From contig JBFWVF010000006.1 of assembly GCA_050246875.1 (NCBI GenBank), positions 124,001-188,000 on the forward strand: DNA of 64,000 nt, in the 5' to 3' direction. The stretch's first letter is position 1. Each line of letters begins with the position of its first letter. Below, in pieces: positions 52,900 to 63,956 of the stretch. The notes below the pieces were generated by a model. The model saw only the letters and a program-made list of their open reading frames with translations, ran no database searches and was not told where the DNA came from. Source of the DNA: SHWB01 sp050246875. GTDB taxonomy: Bacteria > Pseudomonadota > Alphaproteobacteria > UBA6615. Both the position numbers and the translations under genes were made by a program.

Positions 52900-53228
52900 C
52901 CCAGCATCGACGCGTATTTCTCCCGTAGCCGGGCGAGGACCACGGCGCCGTCTTCCGTGTCGCCGCGGTCCGCGTCGGCGAGCCCGACCGCGATTTCCGC
53001 GCGCAAGCGGTTCAGTGTTTCCCGCTCGGCAAGCAGCCGGGCGATGTCCGCGACGATCTCGTCGACATCGAGCGGGCTGGCGGGTCCGCTGCGCACGCCC
53101 TCGGCGATGGCGGCACGCAGTTCTTCGTAAACGTCGAGGGCCTCGGCGATGACAGCCGCGGCGGATCGGCGATCGCCACGCAGGCGCTCGATCCGTGCTT
53201 CCAGGTCGGGGGTGAGGTTGACGGGCAT
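52896..53228 (-). CDS. ParD-like ribbon-helix-helix antitoxin with extended C-terminus
   Basis: A 110-residue antitoxin preceding the ParE-like toxin. Residues 1-36 form a ribbon-helix-helix DNA-binding part (VNLTPDLEARIERLRGD then SAAAVIAEALDVYEE). Two similar tails follow: LRAAIAEGVRSGPASPLDVD (about 38-57) and LRAEIAVGLADADRGDTEDG (about 76-95), the second ending in LARLREKYASML. Ordinary ParD proteins of about 80-90 residues have one such toxin-binding tail. The pair is expected to repress its own promoter. Start ATG 53228 gives the normal RHH N-terminus. Confidence 0.85.
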   Translation of the reverse strand: MPVNLTPDLEARIERLRGDRRSAAAVIAEALDVYEELRAAIAEGVRSGPASPLDVDEIVADIARLLAERETLNRLRAEIAVGLADADRGDTEDGAVVLARLREKYASMLG

Positions 53229-53287
53229 TGCTTCGTCTCCACCGCCGATTATGGCCCCGCCTGCCTCCACCTCGCCACCCGAAACGA

Positions 53288-53320
53288 AGAAGGGCCCGCC
53301 TCCTCGCGGAAGCGGGCCCC
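53288..53320 (-). terminator. Rho-independent terminator downstream of groEL
   Basis: On the minus strand an eight-base GGGCCCGC/GCGGGCCC stem with a 12-base loop is followed by TTCTTCGTTTC, about 28 bases after the groEL stop. It lies in the short gap before the antitoxin gene. Confidence 0.7.
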
Positions 53321-53347
53321 GTTCGTCCGGGCCGGCGTGGCCGGCGG

Positions 53348-55003
<1,656 letters not shown>

Positions 55004-55057
55004 GGCCGGAAGTCTCCTCTCGATTCAGGTTGAACGGTGAAGCGGCGGCAGGTCGCC

Positions 55058-55369
55058 TCAGGCGGCCTTCTTCGCCTTCTTCGCCTCGATCACGCCCATG
55101 ATGTCGGACTCCTTCATGATCAGGAGTTCCTCGCCGTCGATCTTCACCTCGGTGCCGGACCACTTGCCGAACAGCACGCGGTCGCCGGCCTTGAGGTCCA
55201 TGGGGACGAGCTTGCCGTCCTCGGTGCGGGCGCCGGGGCCCACCGAGACGACCTCGCCCTCCTGCGGCTTCTCCTGGGCGGTGTCGGGGATGATGATGCC
55301 GCCGGCGGTCTTGGTGTCGGACTGGACGCGGCGGATGACGACCCGGTCGTGCAACGGGCGGAAAGCCAT
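55058..55369 (-). CDS. groES: Co-chaperonin GroES (10 kDa)
   Basis: Lid of the GroEL chamber, 103 residues. MAFRPLHDRVVIRRV, the mobile-loop segment TAGGIIIPDTAQEKPQEGEVV and DRVLFGKWSGTEVKIDGEELLIMKESDIMGV are all typical. The C-terminus ends in an Ala/Lys tail (EAKKAKKAA), slightly longer than usual. First gene of groESL; CIRCE lies 50 bases upstream. Confidence 0.99.
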   Translation of the reverse strand: MAFRPLHDRVVIRRVQSDTKTAGGIIIPDTAQEKPQEGEVVSVGPGARTEDGKLVPMDLKAGDRVLFGKWSGTEVKIDGEELLIMKESDIMGVIEAKKAKKAA

Positions 55370-55418
55370 TGTCGAACCTCCAAATACGATCTGCGAGCCC
55401 CGAACGGGCGAGCGCTTG

Positions 55419-55445
55419 TTAGCACTCCCCGCGGGCGAGTGCCAG
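55419..55445 (-). promoter_or_regulatory. CIRCE element (HrcA operator) upstream of groESL
   Basis: TTAGCACTC-N9-GAGTGCCAG at 55419-55445, compared with consensus TTAGCACTC-N9-GAGTGCTAA: the first arm is perfect and the second differs at two bases. A minus-strand TTGACA lies at 55475-55470, upstream of the element. HrcA repression of groESL is therefore expected; no hrcA gene is in this window. Confidence 0.85.
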
Positions 55446-55619
55446 ACCCCTAAACGGGCCGGGGCGGCCTGTCAAGCAGACCCGGAGCGGCTGGCAGCAC
55501 TGTCGCCGCACGGCTGCTAACACATTGAAATCAGTACGATTTTAATTGCGCGGTTACGAAACCGGGATGACGATGCAGGGGTCTGGAGGACGCCCCGCGT
55601 AGCAAAGAGGGCCTTTTAC

Positions 55620-55886
55620 ATGCGCGAGAGCCTTTCCCTGCAACTGGCCGGCTGGCGCCTGACCACGGCCGAGATCGTCTACCACCTGCCCGACCACCCG
55701 GGCCTGCTGCAGACCTTCGTCTGGCAGACCCTCGACCTGGCGCCCGAGTTTCCCCGCCTGCGGAAATTCCTCGATTTCTGGAGCCACAACATCGAGGGCA
55801 GGCTGCACTCGGTGAACGTCGCCCATGCCGACCGCATCGCCCCCGGCAAGGCGCGCAAGGTCGACTTCCTCGCCACCATGCACTAG
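55620..55886 (+). CDS. usg: Usg family protein
   Basis: Small cytoplasmic protein of 88 residues found in alphaproteobacteria, named for its position upstream of trpF in Caulobacter. The family pattern is plain: GWRLTTAEIVYHLPDHPGLLQTFVWQTLDLAPEFPRL, FLDFWSHNIEGRLHSVNVAHA. Its function is unknown. Here it stands alone between groES and the Liv genes with no trp genes nearby. Start ATG 55620 gives a slightly short but conserved N-terminus. Confidence 0.88.
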   Translation: MRESLSLQLAGWRLTTAEIVYHLPDHPGLLQTFVWQTLDLAPEFPRLRKFLDFWSHNIEGRLHSVNVAHADRIAPGKARKVDFLATMH

Positions 55887-55936
55887 CCGGCGTCCGCCCC
55901 CGCGAACGTCGCCCCGGACGCCGCGCCCCGGTTCAT

Positions 55937-55962
55937 CTCCTCTCCCATAAGGAGAGGCGAGG
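55937..55962. repeat. Short family A-like hairpin after usg
   Basis: CTCCTCTCC-CATA-AGGAGAGGCGAGG, in the 98-base gap between the convergent usg and livF genes; it could help end transcription. Confidence 0.5.
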
Positions 55963-55984
55963 TCGAAGCCGGTCGGGGAGCGCA

Positions 55985-57458
<1,474 letters not shown>

Positions 57459-57462
<4 letters not shown>

Positions 57463-59300
57463 GCCGCCTCCCCGTCACGCCTCAGGCGCGCGGCGAGCCC
57501 GGCGAGGCCGCGCGGCAGCAGCAGCACCAGCGCGATGATCACGGCGCCGAGGATGAACTGCCAGTGCGCGGTCTGGCGCACCAGCTCGGCGGCGAGGCCG
57601 GTGTAGGCGAAGGCGCCGAGGAGCGGCCCGGCGAGATGCTCGACGCCGCCGAGCAGCACCATCAGCAGGGCGTCGAGCGAGGTCGCGACGTGCAGGATGG
57701 TCGGGAACACGCTGCCCTTGGCGAAGGCGAAGAAGCCACCGGCCACGCCGGCCGCCGCGCCGGCCAGCGTGAAGGCCAACCAGCGCACGCGCAGCACGTC
57801 GATGCCGAGCGCCTCGGCGCGCAGCGCGGAATCCCGGCCCGCCCGCAGGGCGTGGCCGAAGGGCGCGTGCACGACGCGCTGCAGGCCCCAGACGACGGCG
57901 CCGCAGACGGCGAGCGCGAGATAGTAGAAGACCAGCGGATCGTCGGCCCAGCCAGACGGCCAGACGCCGAGGATGCCGTTGTCGCCGCCGGTGACGCCGA
58001 CCCACTGGAAGGCCGCCGACCACGTCATCTGCGCGAAGGCCAGCGTCAGCATCGCCATGTAGATGCCGGCCCGCCGTACCGCGAACCAGCCGTACACGGC
58101 CGCGCCCAGCGCCGCGGCCAGCGGCGCCAGCGCCAGCGCCGGCGCCATGCCGGCGGCGAGGTGCTTGACCGCCAGCGCCGCGCCGTAGGCGCCGAGGCCG
58201 AAATAGGCGGCGTGGCCGAAGGAGACCAGGCCGCCGCCCCACAGGATGAAGTGCAGGCTCGCCGCCATCAGCGCGTAGATGACGATCTCCGTCGCCAGCA
58301 CGATGCCCCAGTCGCCGGCGAGCAGCGGCGCCACGGCCATCGCTGCCGCCAGCGCCGGCCAGGCCAGCCGCGCCGCGCCGCGCGCCGGGCGGAAAGCGGG
58401 CGGCGGCGCGCGGCCGCCCTCCTCGCTCTCGGCGCCGGCGCGGCCGAGCAGCCCGGCCGGGCGCAGCACCAGCGTCGCCGCCATGACGAGGAAGATCAGC
58501 ACCAGCGTGCTTTCGGGCACCAGCACGATGCCGAAGGCATGGATTTCGGCGACCAGGATGGCGGCCAGCGCCGCGCCGGCGATCGAGCCCATGCCGCCGA
58601 CCACGACGACGACGAAGGCCTCGACGATGATCAGCAGGTCGAGGTCGAGGCTGGCGGCCTGGCGCGGCATCTGCAGCGCGCCGCCGAGCCCGGCCAGTGC
58701 CGCGCCGAGGAACAGCACGGCGGTGAACAGCAGCCGCTGGTCGACGCCGAGCAGCGCCACCATCTCGCGGTCCTCGGTCGCCGCGCGCACCAGCACGCCG
58801 AAGCGCGTGCGGTGGAACAGCAGCCACAGGCCGCCGAGCACGGCGGCGCCTGTGGCGATCAGCGCGAGGTCGTATTCCGGCACCTGCCGGCCGAGCAGCG
58901 TGAAGGCGCCGTCGAGGCCGGGGGCGCGCGGCCCGAGCAGGTCCTCGGCGCCCCAGGTGGCGCGCGTGATGTCCTGGATCACGAGCACGAGGCCGAAGGT
59001 GGCGAGAAGCTGGAACAGTTCGGGCGATTTGTAGATGCGCCGCAGCAGCAGCACCTCGACCAGCGCACCGAGGGCGCCGACGGCCAGCGCCGCGCACGCG
59101 ACGGCGCCCCAGAAGCCGAGCGCGCCGCTCCATTCGCGCGCCAGCGTCACCGCGACGTAGGCGCCGAGCATGTAGAGCGAGCCGTGGGCGAAATTGACGA
59201 TGCGGGTGACGCCGAAGACGATCGTCAGCCCCGCCGCCACGAGGAACAGCGAGGCCGCCCCGGCGAGCCCGGTCAGCGCCTGCACGACGATGAAGCTCAT
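57459..59300 (-). CDS. Fused LivH-LivM permease of a branched-chain amino acid-type ABC transporter
   Basis: A single 613-residue membrane protein combining both permease subunits. Residues about 1-290 are LivH-like (GLTIVFGVTRIVNFAHGSLYMLGAY, LLATFGLVLVIQD, FVVVVVGGMGSIAGA). A hydrophilic linker (about 290-312, AESEEGGRAPPPAFRPARG) follows. Residues about 315-613 are LivM-like (LHFILWGGGLVSFGHAAYFGLGAYGAA, FAQMTWSAAFQWVGVTGGDNG, FAFAKGSVFPTIL). Fusion makes the two halves obligately 1:1. The substrate of HAAT importers ranges from branched amino acids to amides and aromatic acids. Confidence 0.93.
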
Positions 59301-59360
59301 GCGTGCGTCTGCCTCCCTCCCCGTGGAGAACGCCGGGTCATGCGCCGGCTCCGTTCCTTC

Positions 59361-59495
59361 TCCCTCTCCGCCCCCCGGGGCGGAGAGGGGCGGGGTGAGG
59401 TGGGGGCGTTACCTGCGAGTTGACACGCGGCAGCGGGCGCCCGGCGGCACCCCCACCTCTCCCTGCCCTCTCCGCCCCGGGGGCGGAGAGGGTTC
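59361..59495. repeat. Two family A hairpins between the Liv permease and binding-protein genes
   Basis: TCCCTCTCCGCC with GGCGGAGAGGGG at 59361-59393 and CCCTCTCCGCCCC-GGGGGCGGAGAGGG at about 59467-59493. The 209-base gap 59301-59509 holds nothing else that I can name. Such hairpins after a binding-protein gene often let it be expressed above the permease genes. Confidence 0.65.
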
Positions 59496-59509
59496 GACCC
59501 GGACGTGCC

Positions 59510-60730
59510 CTACTCCGCCGGCCGCATCTTGCGGACCTCGGCGTCGGACGGCAGGAAGCCGGCGCCGTCGGCATAGACCCAGTCGACCATCGTGCCCTTG
59601 CCGTCCTTCACCGCGGTGCGGCCGACCCAGGCGCCCATCGTCGACTGGTGGTCGATGGCGCGGAACACGACCTTGCCCGAGGGCGAGTCGTATTCGAGGC
59701 CGCGCATCGCCGCGATCAGCTTCTCGGTGTCGGTCGACTTCGCCTTTTCGATCGCCGCGGCGATGGCGAGGATGGTGTTGTAGCCGACCAGCGAGCCGGT
59801 GCGCGGATAGTCGTTGAAGCGCGCCCGGTAGGCGTCGCGGTAGGCCTTGTGCGCCGGCGTGTCGATGGCATCCCACGGGTAGCCGGTGACGATCCAGCCC
59901 TGCGGCGCCTCCTCCTTCAGCGGGTCGAGGTATTCCGGCTCGCCGGTCAGCATGCTGACCACGGCGCGGCCCTTGAACAGGCCGCGCAACTCGCCCTCGC
60001 GCACCAGCTTGGCGAGGTCGGTCGAGAAGGTGACGTTGAAGATGGCATCGGGCTTCATCTCGGCCAGCGCCTGCACGGTCGGCCCGGCCTCGATCTTGAA
60101 CAGCGCCGGCCACTGCTCGCCGACGAATTCCACATCCGGGCGCGCCGCCTTGAGCAGGCCCTTGAACGCGGCGACGGCCGACTGGCCGTACTCGTAGTTG
60201 GGCGCGACGATGGCCCAGCGCTTGGCGTCCTTGAGCTTGGCCGCCTCGGCCGCCAGCATCGCCGCCTGCATGTAGGTCGAGGGCCGCAGGCGGAAGGTGT
60301 AGCGGTTGCCCTTCTCCCAGACGAGGGCGTCGGTCAGCGGCTCGGAGGCGAGGAACAGCACCTTGTTGCGCGCCGCCACGTCGGCCAGCGCGAGGCCGAT
60401 GTTGGACAGGAAGCCGCCGGCCAGCACGTCGACCTTCTCGTTCTTCACCAGCTCCTCGGCGAAGCGCACGGCGTTGGCCGGATTGCCGGCGTCGTCGCGG
60501 TCGACGACCTCGAGCTTGCGGCCGAGCACGCCGCCCTTCGCGTTGATCTGCTCGATCGCCAGTTCCCAGCCCTTGCGGTAGGGGCCGGTGAAGGCGGCGA
60601 GCGGGCCGGAGTAGGTGTTGATCTCGCCGATCCGGATGGGATCGGCGGCATCGGCCTGGCCGGACGGACCGGCCAGCAGCAGGGCGGCAGCCGCAATTGC
60701 GACGAGTCCGCCGAACGGACGCTTCGTCAT
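59510..60730 (-). CDS. ABC transporter substrate-binding protein (branched-chain amino acid/HAAT type)
   Basis: Periplasmic receptor of the Liv-type importer, 406 residues. A signal peptide spans residues 1-28 (cleavage near ADAADP). The mature type I fold begins IRIGEINTYSGPLAAFTGPYRKGWELAIEQINAKGG, and has VVDRDDAGNPANAVRFAEELV and the AIVAPNYEYGQSAVAAFKGLL segment. ATG 60730 is chosen because it starts the signal peptide; upstream in-frame codons add a non-hydrophobic stretch. It is the first gene of the transporter cluster and is 209 bases from the permease. The ligand is not known. Confidence 0.93.
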   Translation of the reverse strand: MTKRPFGGLVAIAAAALLLAGPSGQADAADPIRIGEINTYSGPLAAFTGPYRKGWELAIEQINAKGGVLGRKLEVVDRDDAGNPANAVRFAEELVKNEKVDVLAGGFLSNIGLALADVAARNKVLFLASEPLTDALVWEKGNRYTFRLRPSTYMQAAMLAAEAAKLKDAKRWAIVAPNYEYGQSAVAAFKGLLKAARPDVEFVGEQWPALFKIEAGPTVQALAEMKPDAIFNVTFSTDLAKLVREGELRGLFKGRAVVSMLTGEPEYLDPLKEEAPQGWIVTGYPWDAIDTPAHKAYRDAYRARFNDYPRTGSLVGYNTILAIAAAIEKAKSTDTEKLIAAMRGLEYDSPSGKVVFRAIDHQSTMGAWVGRTAVKDGKGTMVDWVYADGAGFLPSDAEVRKMRPAE

Positions 60731-60907
60731 CGAAGGGTCTCCAGTTGGGTGCGGCCGCATTGCGGCCGTGATGTGTCCGTGGGAAACGTCGGGCGCCGCC
60801 ATGTCGGGCCGGTCCGTCCGGCACCGGGGGTCGCCCGCGCTCCGCATAGCCAAGCACACGCGGCGGCGTCGCGCGACCGGAAAATCCGCACCCCCGCCGT
60901 GCGCCGC

Positions 60908-61891
60908 CTAGAAACGCACCGACAGGCTGACGGCGCCGTACTGGTCGATGCCGTCCTGGCCGGCAAATTCCTCGCTGCGGAAGACGTGGGTATAGGCGAT
61001 GCGCGTGCCGCCGACCGTAACGGCGAGGCCGGCGATGAGATCGCCGACCAGCCAGTTGCGGTCGACGTGGCGGCTGTCCGACCAGGTGCTGCCGTCGAGG
61101 AAGATGTTGCGGGCGACGGCACGGCCCTCGATGCCGGCGAAGAGGTAGCCGCCGATGCCGCCCTCGGGCGGGCGGAAGAAGCCGGACGACGGCAGGCCCG
61201 GCTGGATGCGCGGCGGCCCGAAGTCGTGCGGCAGCCGCCAGCCGAGCCGCACGGTGGCGCCCGCCGCGGCGTGGGTGAAGACGTTGCCGAGCGCGCCGCC
61301 GGCATGCGGCGTCAGGTCCCAACGCAGGCCGAGCAGATCGCCCTGGCCGAAGGCCCGCTCGCTGACCTGGTAGAGCAGCACCACGCCCGGCTCGTTCGGC
61401 AACTGCGTCGACCAGCCCTGCGGCTGGTCGGCATTGATGACGCGATGGACCAGTTCCTGCGTCTCGCCGGCCTGCGCGGCGGGGCCGACGACGCCCAGCT
61501 GGAGCTGGATCTGGTCGAGGCGGTCGTCGCGCTCGCTCAGCAGCCCGGCCGAGACGTAGAGCCAGCCGCCATAGGGCCGGTCGGTCAGTGGCGGGTCCGC
61601 GACGCGGATGTCGGCCGGCGTGTACATGCTCTGCCCGAGCCCGGCGGTGGCGCGGATGCGGCCGCCCTCGGCGAACAGCGGAAAGGCCCGCGCCGTCTCG
61701 ACCATCCAGTCCGGCAGCAGGTCGCGCCCGGAGACGACGCCGAACTGCACGCCGTTGGTGTAGTGGCCGTCGACGTCGGCGAAGATGTCGTTCTCCAGCG
61801 ACACGCTGAAGACCGGTCCGTCCGGCGTCTCGCCGGCGGCTGGCGCGGCGGCGAGCAGCGTCGCCGCGAGGGCGGCCGCCGCCCGCCTCAC
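60908..61891 (-). CDS. LpxR-family outer membrane lipid A deacylase (DUF2219)
   Basis: A 327-residue protein with a signal peptide (first ~22 residues, ending APAAGE) and an outer-membrane beta-barrel pattern with a terminal aromatic residue (SLSVRF). The LpxR family start FSVSLENDIFADVDGHYTNGVQFG contains the Asn-Asp pair that is catalytic in Salmonella LpxR. Further barrel motifs are TDRPYGGWLYVSAGL and GPPRIQPGLPSSGFF. LpxR removes the 3' acyloxyacyl chain of lipid A. GTG 61891 overlaps the LysR stop as GTGA, so the gene is probably expressed together with the regulator. Confidence 0.85.
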   Translation of the reverse strand: MRRAAAALAATLLAAAPAAGETPDGPVFSVSLENDIFADVDGHYTNGVQFGVVSGRDLLPDWMVETARAFPLFAEGGRIRATAGLGQSMYTPADIRVADPPLTDRPYGGWLYVSAGLLSERDDRLDQIQLQLGVVGPAAQAGETQELVHRVINADQPQGWSTQLPNEPGVVLLYQVSERAFGQGDLLGLRWDLTPHAGGALGNVFTHAAAGATVRLGWRLPHDFGPPRIQPGLPSSGFFRPPEGGIGGYLFAGIEGRAVARNIFLDGSTWSDSRHVDRNWLVGDLIAGLAVTVGGTRIAYTHVFRSEEFAGQDGIDQYGAVSLSVRF

Positions 61892-62814
61892 GCCACGGCC
61901 TCCGCCGGCAGGCCGCAGGCGGCGAGGCGGCGGCGCAGCTCGGCGATCAGCCAGGCCCCGGCGCGGCCCGGCGGCCGGCCGCGCTCGTGCACGACGTTGA
62001 GGTCGAAGTGCCACGCCGCGGGGCCGTTCTCGGCGAGGACCAGCCGCGCCAGCCGGCCGGCGGCGATGTGCGGCGCGACGAGGTGCTGCGGCATGTGGCA
62101 CCAGCCGAAGCCGGCGAGCAGGTAGTCGAGGCGCAGGCCGAGATCGGCGAAGCGCCAGATGTGGCGGCCGACGATGCCGCCTTGCAGGCCGGCCGTCACC
62201 GTCGTGCGGTCGGTCAGCACGAGCTGCAGGTGCGGCTCCAGCGCCTCGCGCGTCAGCGGCGGCGGCAGCGCGGCGAGCGGATGGCCGGCGACGACGACGG
62301 GAACCATCGGGATCGACACGAGGAACTCGCTCTCGAGGCCAACGGCGCCGGTCAGTCGCGTGGCGTAGATCGCCCAGCGCGCGGTGCCGTCGCGCAGGCG
62401 CTGCTCGGGCCCGCCGAGGCCCTCGGTATAGAGCGTCACCGGCAGGTCGGGGAAGGCCGCCGCGAGCGCCTGCAGGCCACCCATCAGCACGTCGCTGGGA
62501 AAGATCGCCTCGACGGCGATGGCGAGGTCGGGTTCGAGACCGCCCGCCACCCCGGCGGCCCGCGCCCGCAGCGTGTCGGCGGCGCGCACGACATGGCGCG
62601 CGTCGGCCAGCACGACACGGCCGGTTTCGGTCAGCGCATACGGCTTGGCCGCGCGCTCGAACAGCGTCACGCCGAGGGTGAATTCGAGCGCCTGGATGGC
62701 CTGGCTGACGGCCGACTGGACCCGGCCGAGGCGGCGCGCGGCGGCCTGGAAGCTGCCGGTCTCGGCGACCGCGATCAGCATCCGCATCTGGTCGAGGGTC
62801 AGGCGGTCCAGCAC
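61888..62814 (-). CDS. LysR-family transcriptional regulator
   Basis: A 308-residue regulator with an N-terminal winged helix (LTLDQMRMLIAVAETGSFQAAARRL, VQSAVSQAIQALE) and a periplasmic-binding-like effector domain. It is divergent from the azoreductase gene, the usual setting for control of the neighbour. I place the start at GTG 62814, two residues ahead of the helix-turn-helix domain; the ATG at 62883 would add 23 residues and run through a perfect palindrome likely to be its operator. Its stop overlaps the start of the LpxR-like gene. Confidence 0.88.
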   Translation of the reverse strand: MLDRLTLDQMRMLIAVAETGSFQAAARRLGRVQSAVSQAIQALEFTLGVTLFERAAKPYALTETGRVVLADARHVVRAADTLRARAAGVAGGLEPDLAIAVEAIFPSDVLMGGLQALAAAFPDLPVTLYTEGLGGPEQRLRDGTARWAIYATRLTGAVGLESEFLVSIPMVPVVVAGHPLAALPPPLTREALEPHLQLVLTDRTTVTAGLQGGIVGRHIWRFADLGLRLDYLLAGFGWCHMPQHLVAPHIAAGRLARLVLAENGPAAWHFDLNVVHERGRPPGRAGAWLIAELRRRLAACGLPAEAVA

Positions 62815-62830
62815 CGATGATCGGCTTGAC

Positions 62831-62845
62831 TGATGAAGTTCATCA
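62831..62845. promoter_or_regulatory. Palindrome TGATGAA-G-TTCATCA in the LysR-azoreductase divergent region
   Basis: Perfect seven-base arms around one central base, followed by AT-rich CATAATTTGGCCGATTTAAT. It is 90 bases before the azoreductase start and 17 bases before the LysR start. Symmetry and location suit a LysR-type operator that also represses its own gene. Confidence 0.55.
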
Positions 62846-62934
62846 TAATTTGGCCGATTTAATCGATAAGGGGAAGGCCCCATCTCGGGGAGGACAGCAA
62901 TCCGAGACGGCCGCTGGGCCGGGGAGCCAGACCG

Positions 62935-63570
62935 ATGAAGTCCATCCTGTTCGTCAATGCCAGCCTGTCGGCCGAACGGTCGGTGTCGCGTCAGGTCGCC
63001 GCCGAGCTGATCGCCGATCTGCAACGGCAGCATCCCGGTGCCGCCGTGGTCGAGCGCGACCTCGGCCGCACCCCGCCGCCGCATGTCGATTTCGCCATCC
63101 TCGGCGCCGCCGGCAAGCCGGCCGCCGAGCGCGACGCCGCCCAGGCCGACGCCGCCCGGCTGGCCGACACGCTGATCGAGGAAGTCGAGGCGGCCGATGC
63201 CATCGTGCTCGCCGTGCCGCTCTACAATTTCTCCGTCCCCTCGCCCTTCAAGGCGTGGATCGACCATGTCCTGCGGGCCCGCCGCACCTTCCGCTACAAC
63301 GCCGACGGCAGCGTCGCGGGCCTGCTCGGCGGCCGCAAGGTCTACGTCGTCAGCGGTCGCGGCGGCATCTACAGCGAGGGGCCGGCGCGCGGCATGGACT
63401 TCCTCGAGCCGTGGCTGCGCACGGTGCTGGGCTTCGTCGGCCTCGACGACGTGACCTTCGTGCCGGTCGAGGGCCAGGCGGTCGGGCCGGAGGCGGCCGC
63501 GCGGGGCCTCGACCGCGCCCGCGAGGCCGTGGCCGCGCTCGCCTCGCAGCCGGCCGCCGTCGCGGCCTGA
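62935..63570 (+). CDS. azoR: FMN-dependent NADH-azoreductase / NAD(P)H oxidoreductase (AcpD family)
   Basis: Flavodoxin-fold enzyme of 211 residues that reduces azo dyes and quinones with NAD(P)H. Typical features are ILFVNASLSAERSVSRQVAAELI with the phosphate-binding SxxxxSxS-like loop, VLAVPLYNFSVPSPFKAWIDHVLRARRTF (flavin contacts) and VVSGRGGIYSEGP. Start ATG 62935 follows the AT-rich divergent spacer. It is probably controlled by the adjacent LysR protein, as an electrophile or quinone response. Confidence 0.92.
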   Translation: MKSILFVNASLSAERSVSRQVAAELIADLQRQHPGAAVVERDLGRTPPPHVDFAILGAAGKPAAERDAAQADAARLADTLIEEVEAADAIVLAVPLYNFSVPSPFKAWIDHVLRARRTFRYNADGSVAGLLGGRKVYVVSGRGGIYSEGPARGMDFLEPWLRTVLGFVGLDDVTFVPVEGQAVGPEAAARGLDRAREAVAALASQPAAVAA

Positions 63571-63601
63571 GGAACGCCCCGAACGAGCGCCGACGTTACC
63601 C

Positions 63602-63722
63602 CACCATCCTCACCCTGAGCCTCCTCATCCCGAGCCTGTCGAGGGACGAAGGGCGAGGATGGCCGGCACTGCGCTACGAGCGAGCGACGCCCTCGTCCTT
63701 CGACAGGCTGAGGATGAGGGCT
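63602..63722. repeat. Family B inverted repeat pair upstream of tRNA-Leu
   Basis: Left part CCTCATCCCGAGCCTGTCGA (about 63622-63641) and right part TCCTTCGACAGGCTGAGGAT (about 63696-63715) face each other. They resemble the pair at 23800-23925. The 230-base gap between azoR and the tRNA holds no gene that I can support. Confidence 0.7.
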
Positions 63723-63800
63723 ACTGGTCTGTGCAGCGGCGGCCGCTTCGTGCCGCCGATTGACGGGGCCGCGGCGGCGCCGCCATTCTCCGGCCGCGCG

Positions 63801-63886
63801 GCCCCGGTGGCGGAACGGTAGACGCGACAGACTCAAAATCTGTTGTCCGCAAGGGCGTGGGAGTTCGAGTCTCCCCCGGGGCACCA
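63801..63886 (+). tRNA. tRNA-Leu (anticodon CAA)
   Basis: Complete type II tRNA of 86 bases including an encoded CCA end. The acceptor stem is GCCCCGG/CCGGGGC with discriminator A. The anticodon arm is ACAGA-CTCAAAA-TCTGT, giving CAA, which reads UUG. A long variable arm (GTCCGCAAGGGC) and the T loop GGGAGTTCGAGTCTCCC are typical for Leu. In this high-GC genome UUG is a rare codon, so this is a minor leucine tRNA. Confidence 0.96.
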
Positions 63887-63956
63887 GCGCGACAAGGCCG
63901 GCGGACCGGGGCGACCGGACGCCCGGCCGGGCAAGACGGGTCGCCACGGAGGAACC

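Noticed and set aside
62815..62883. N-terminal extension of the LysR gene from ATG 62883
   Set aside because: It would place a perfect palindrome inside the coding region and add 23 residues before the helix-turn-helix; GTG 62814 fits the family start.
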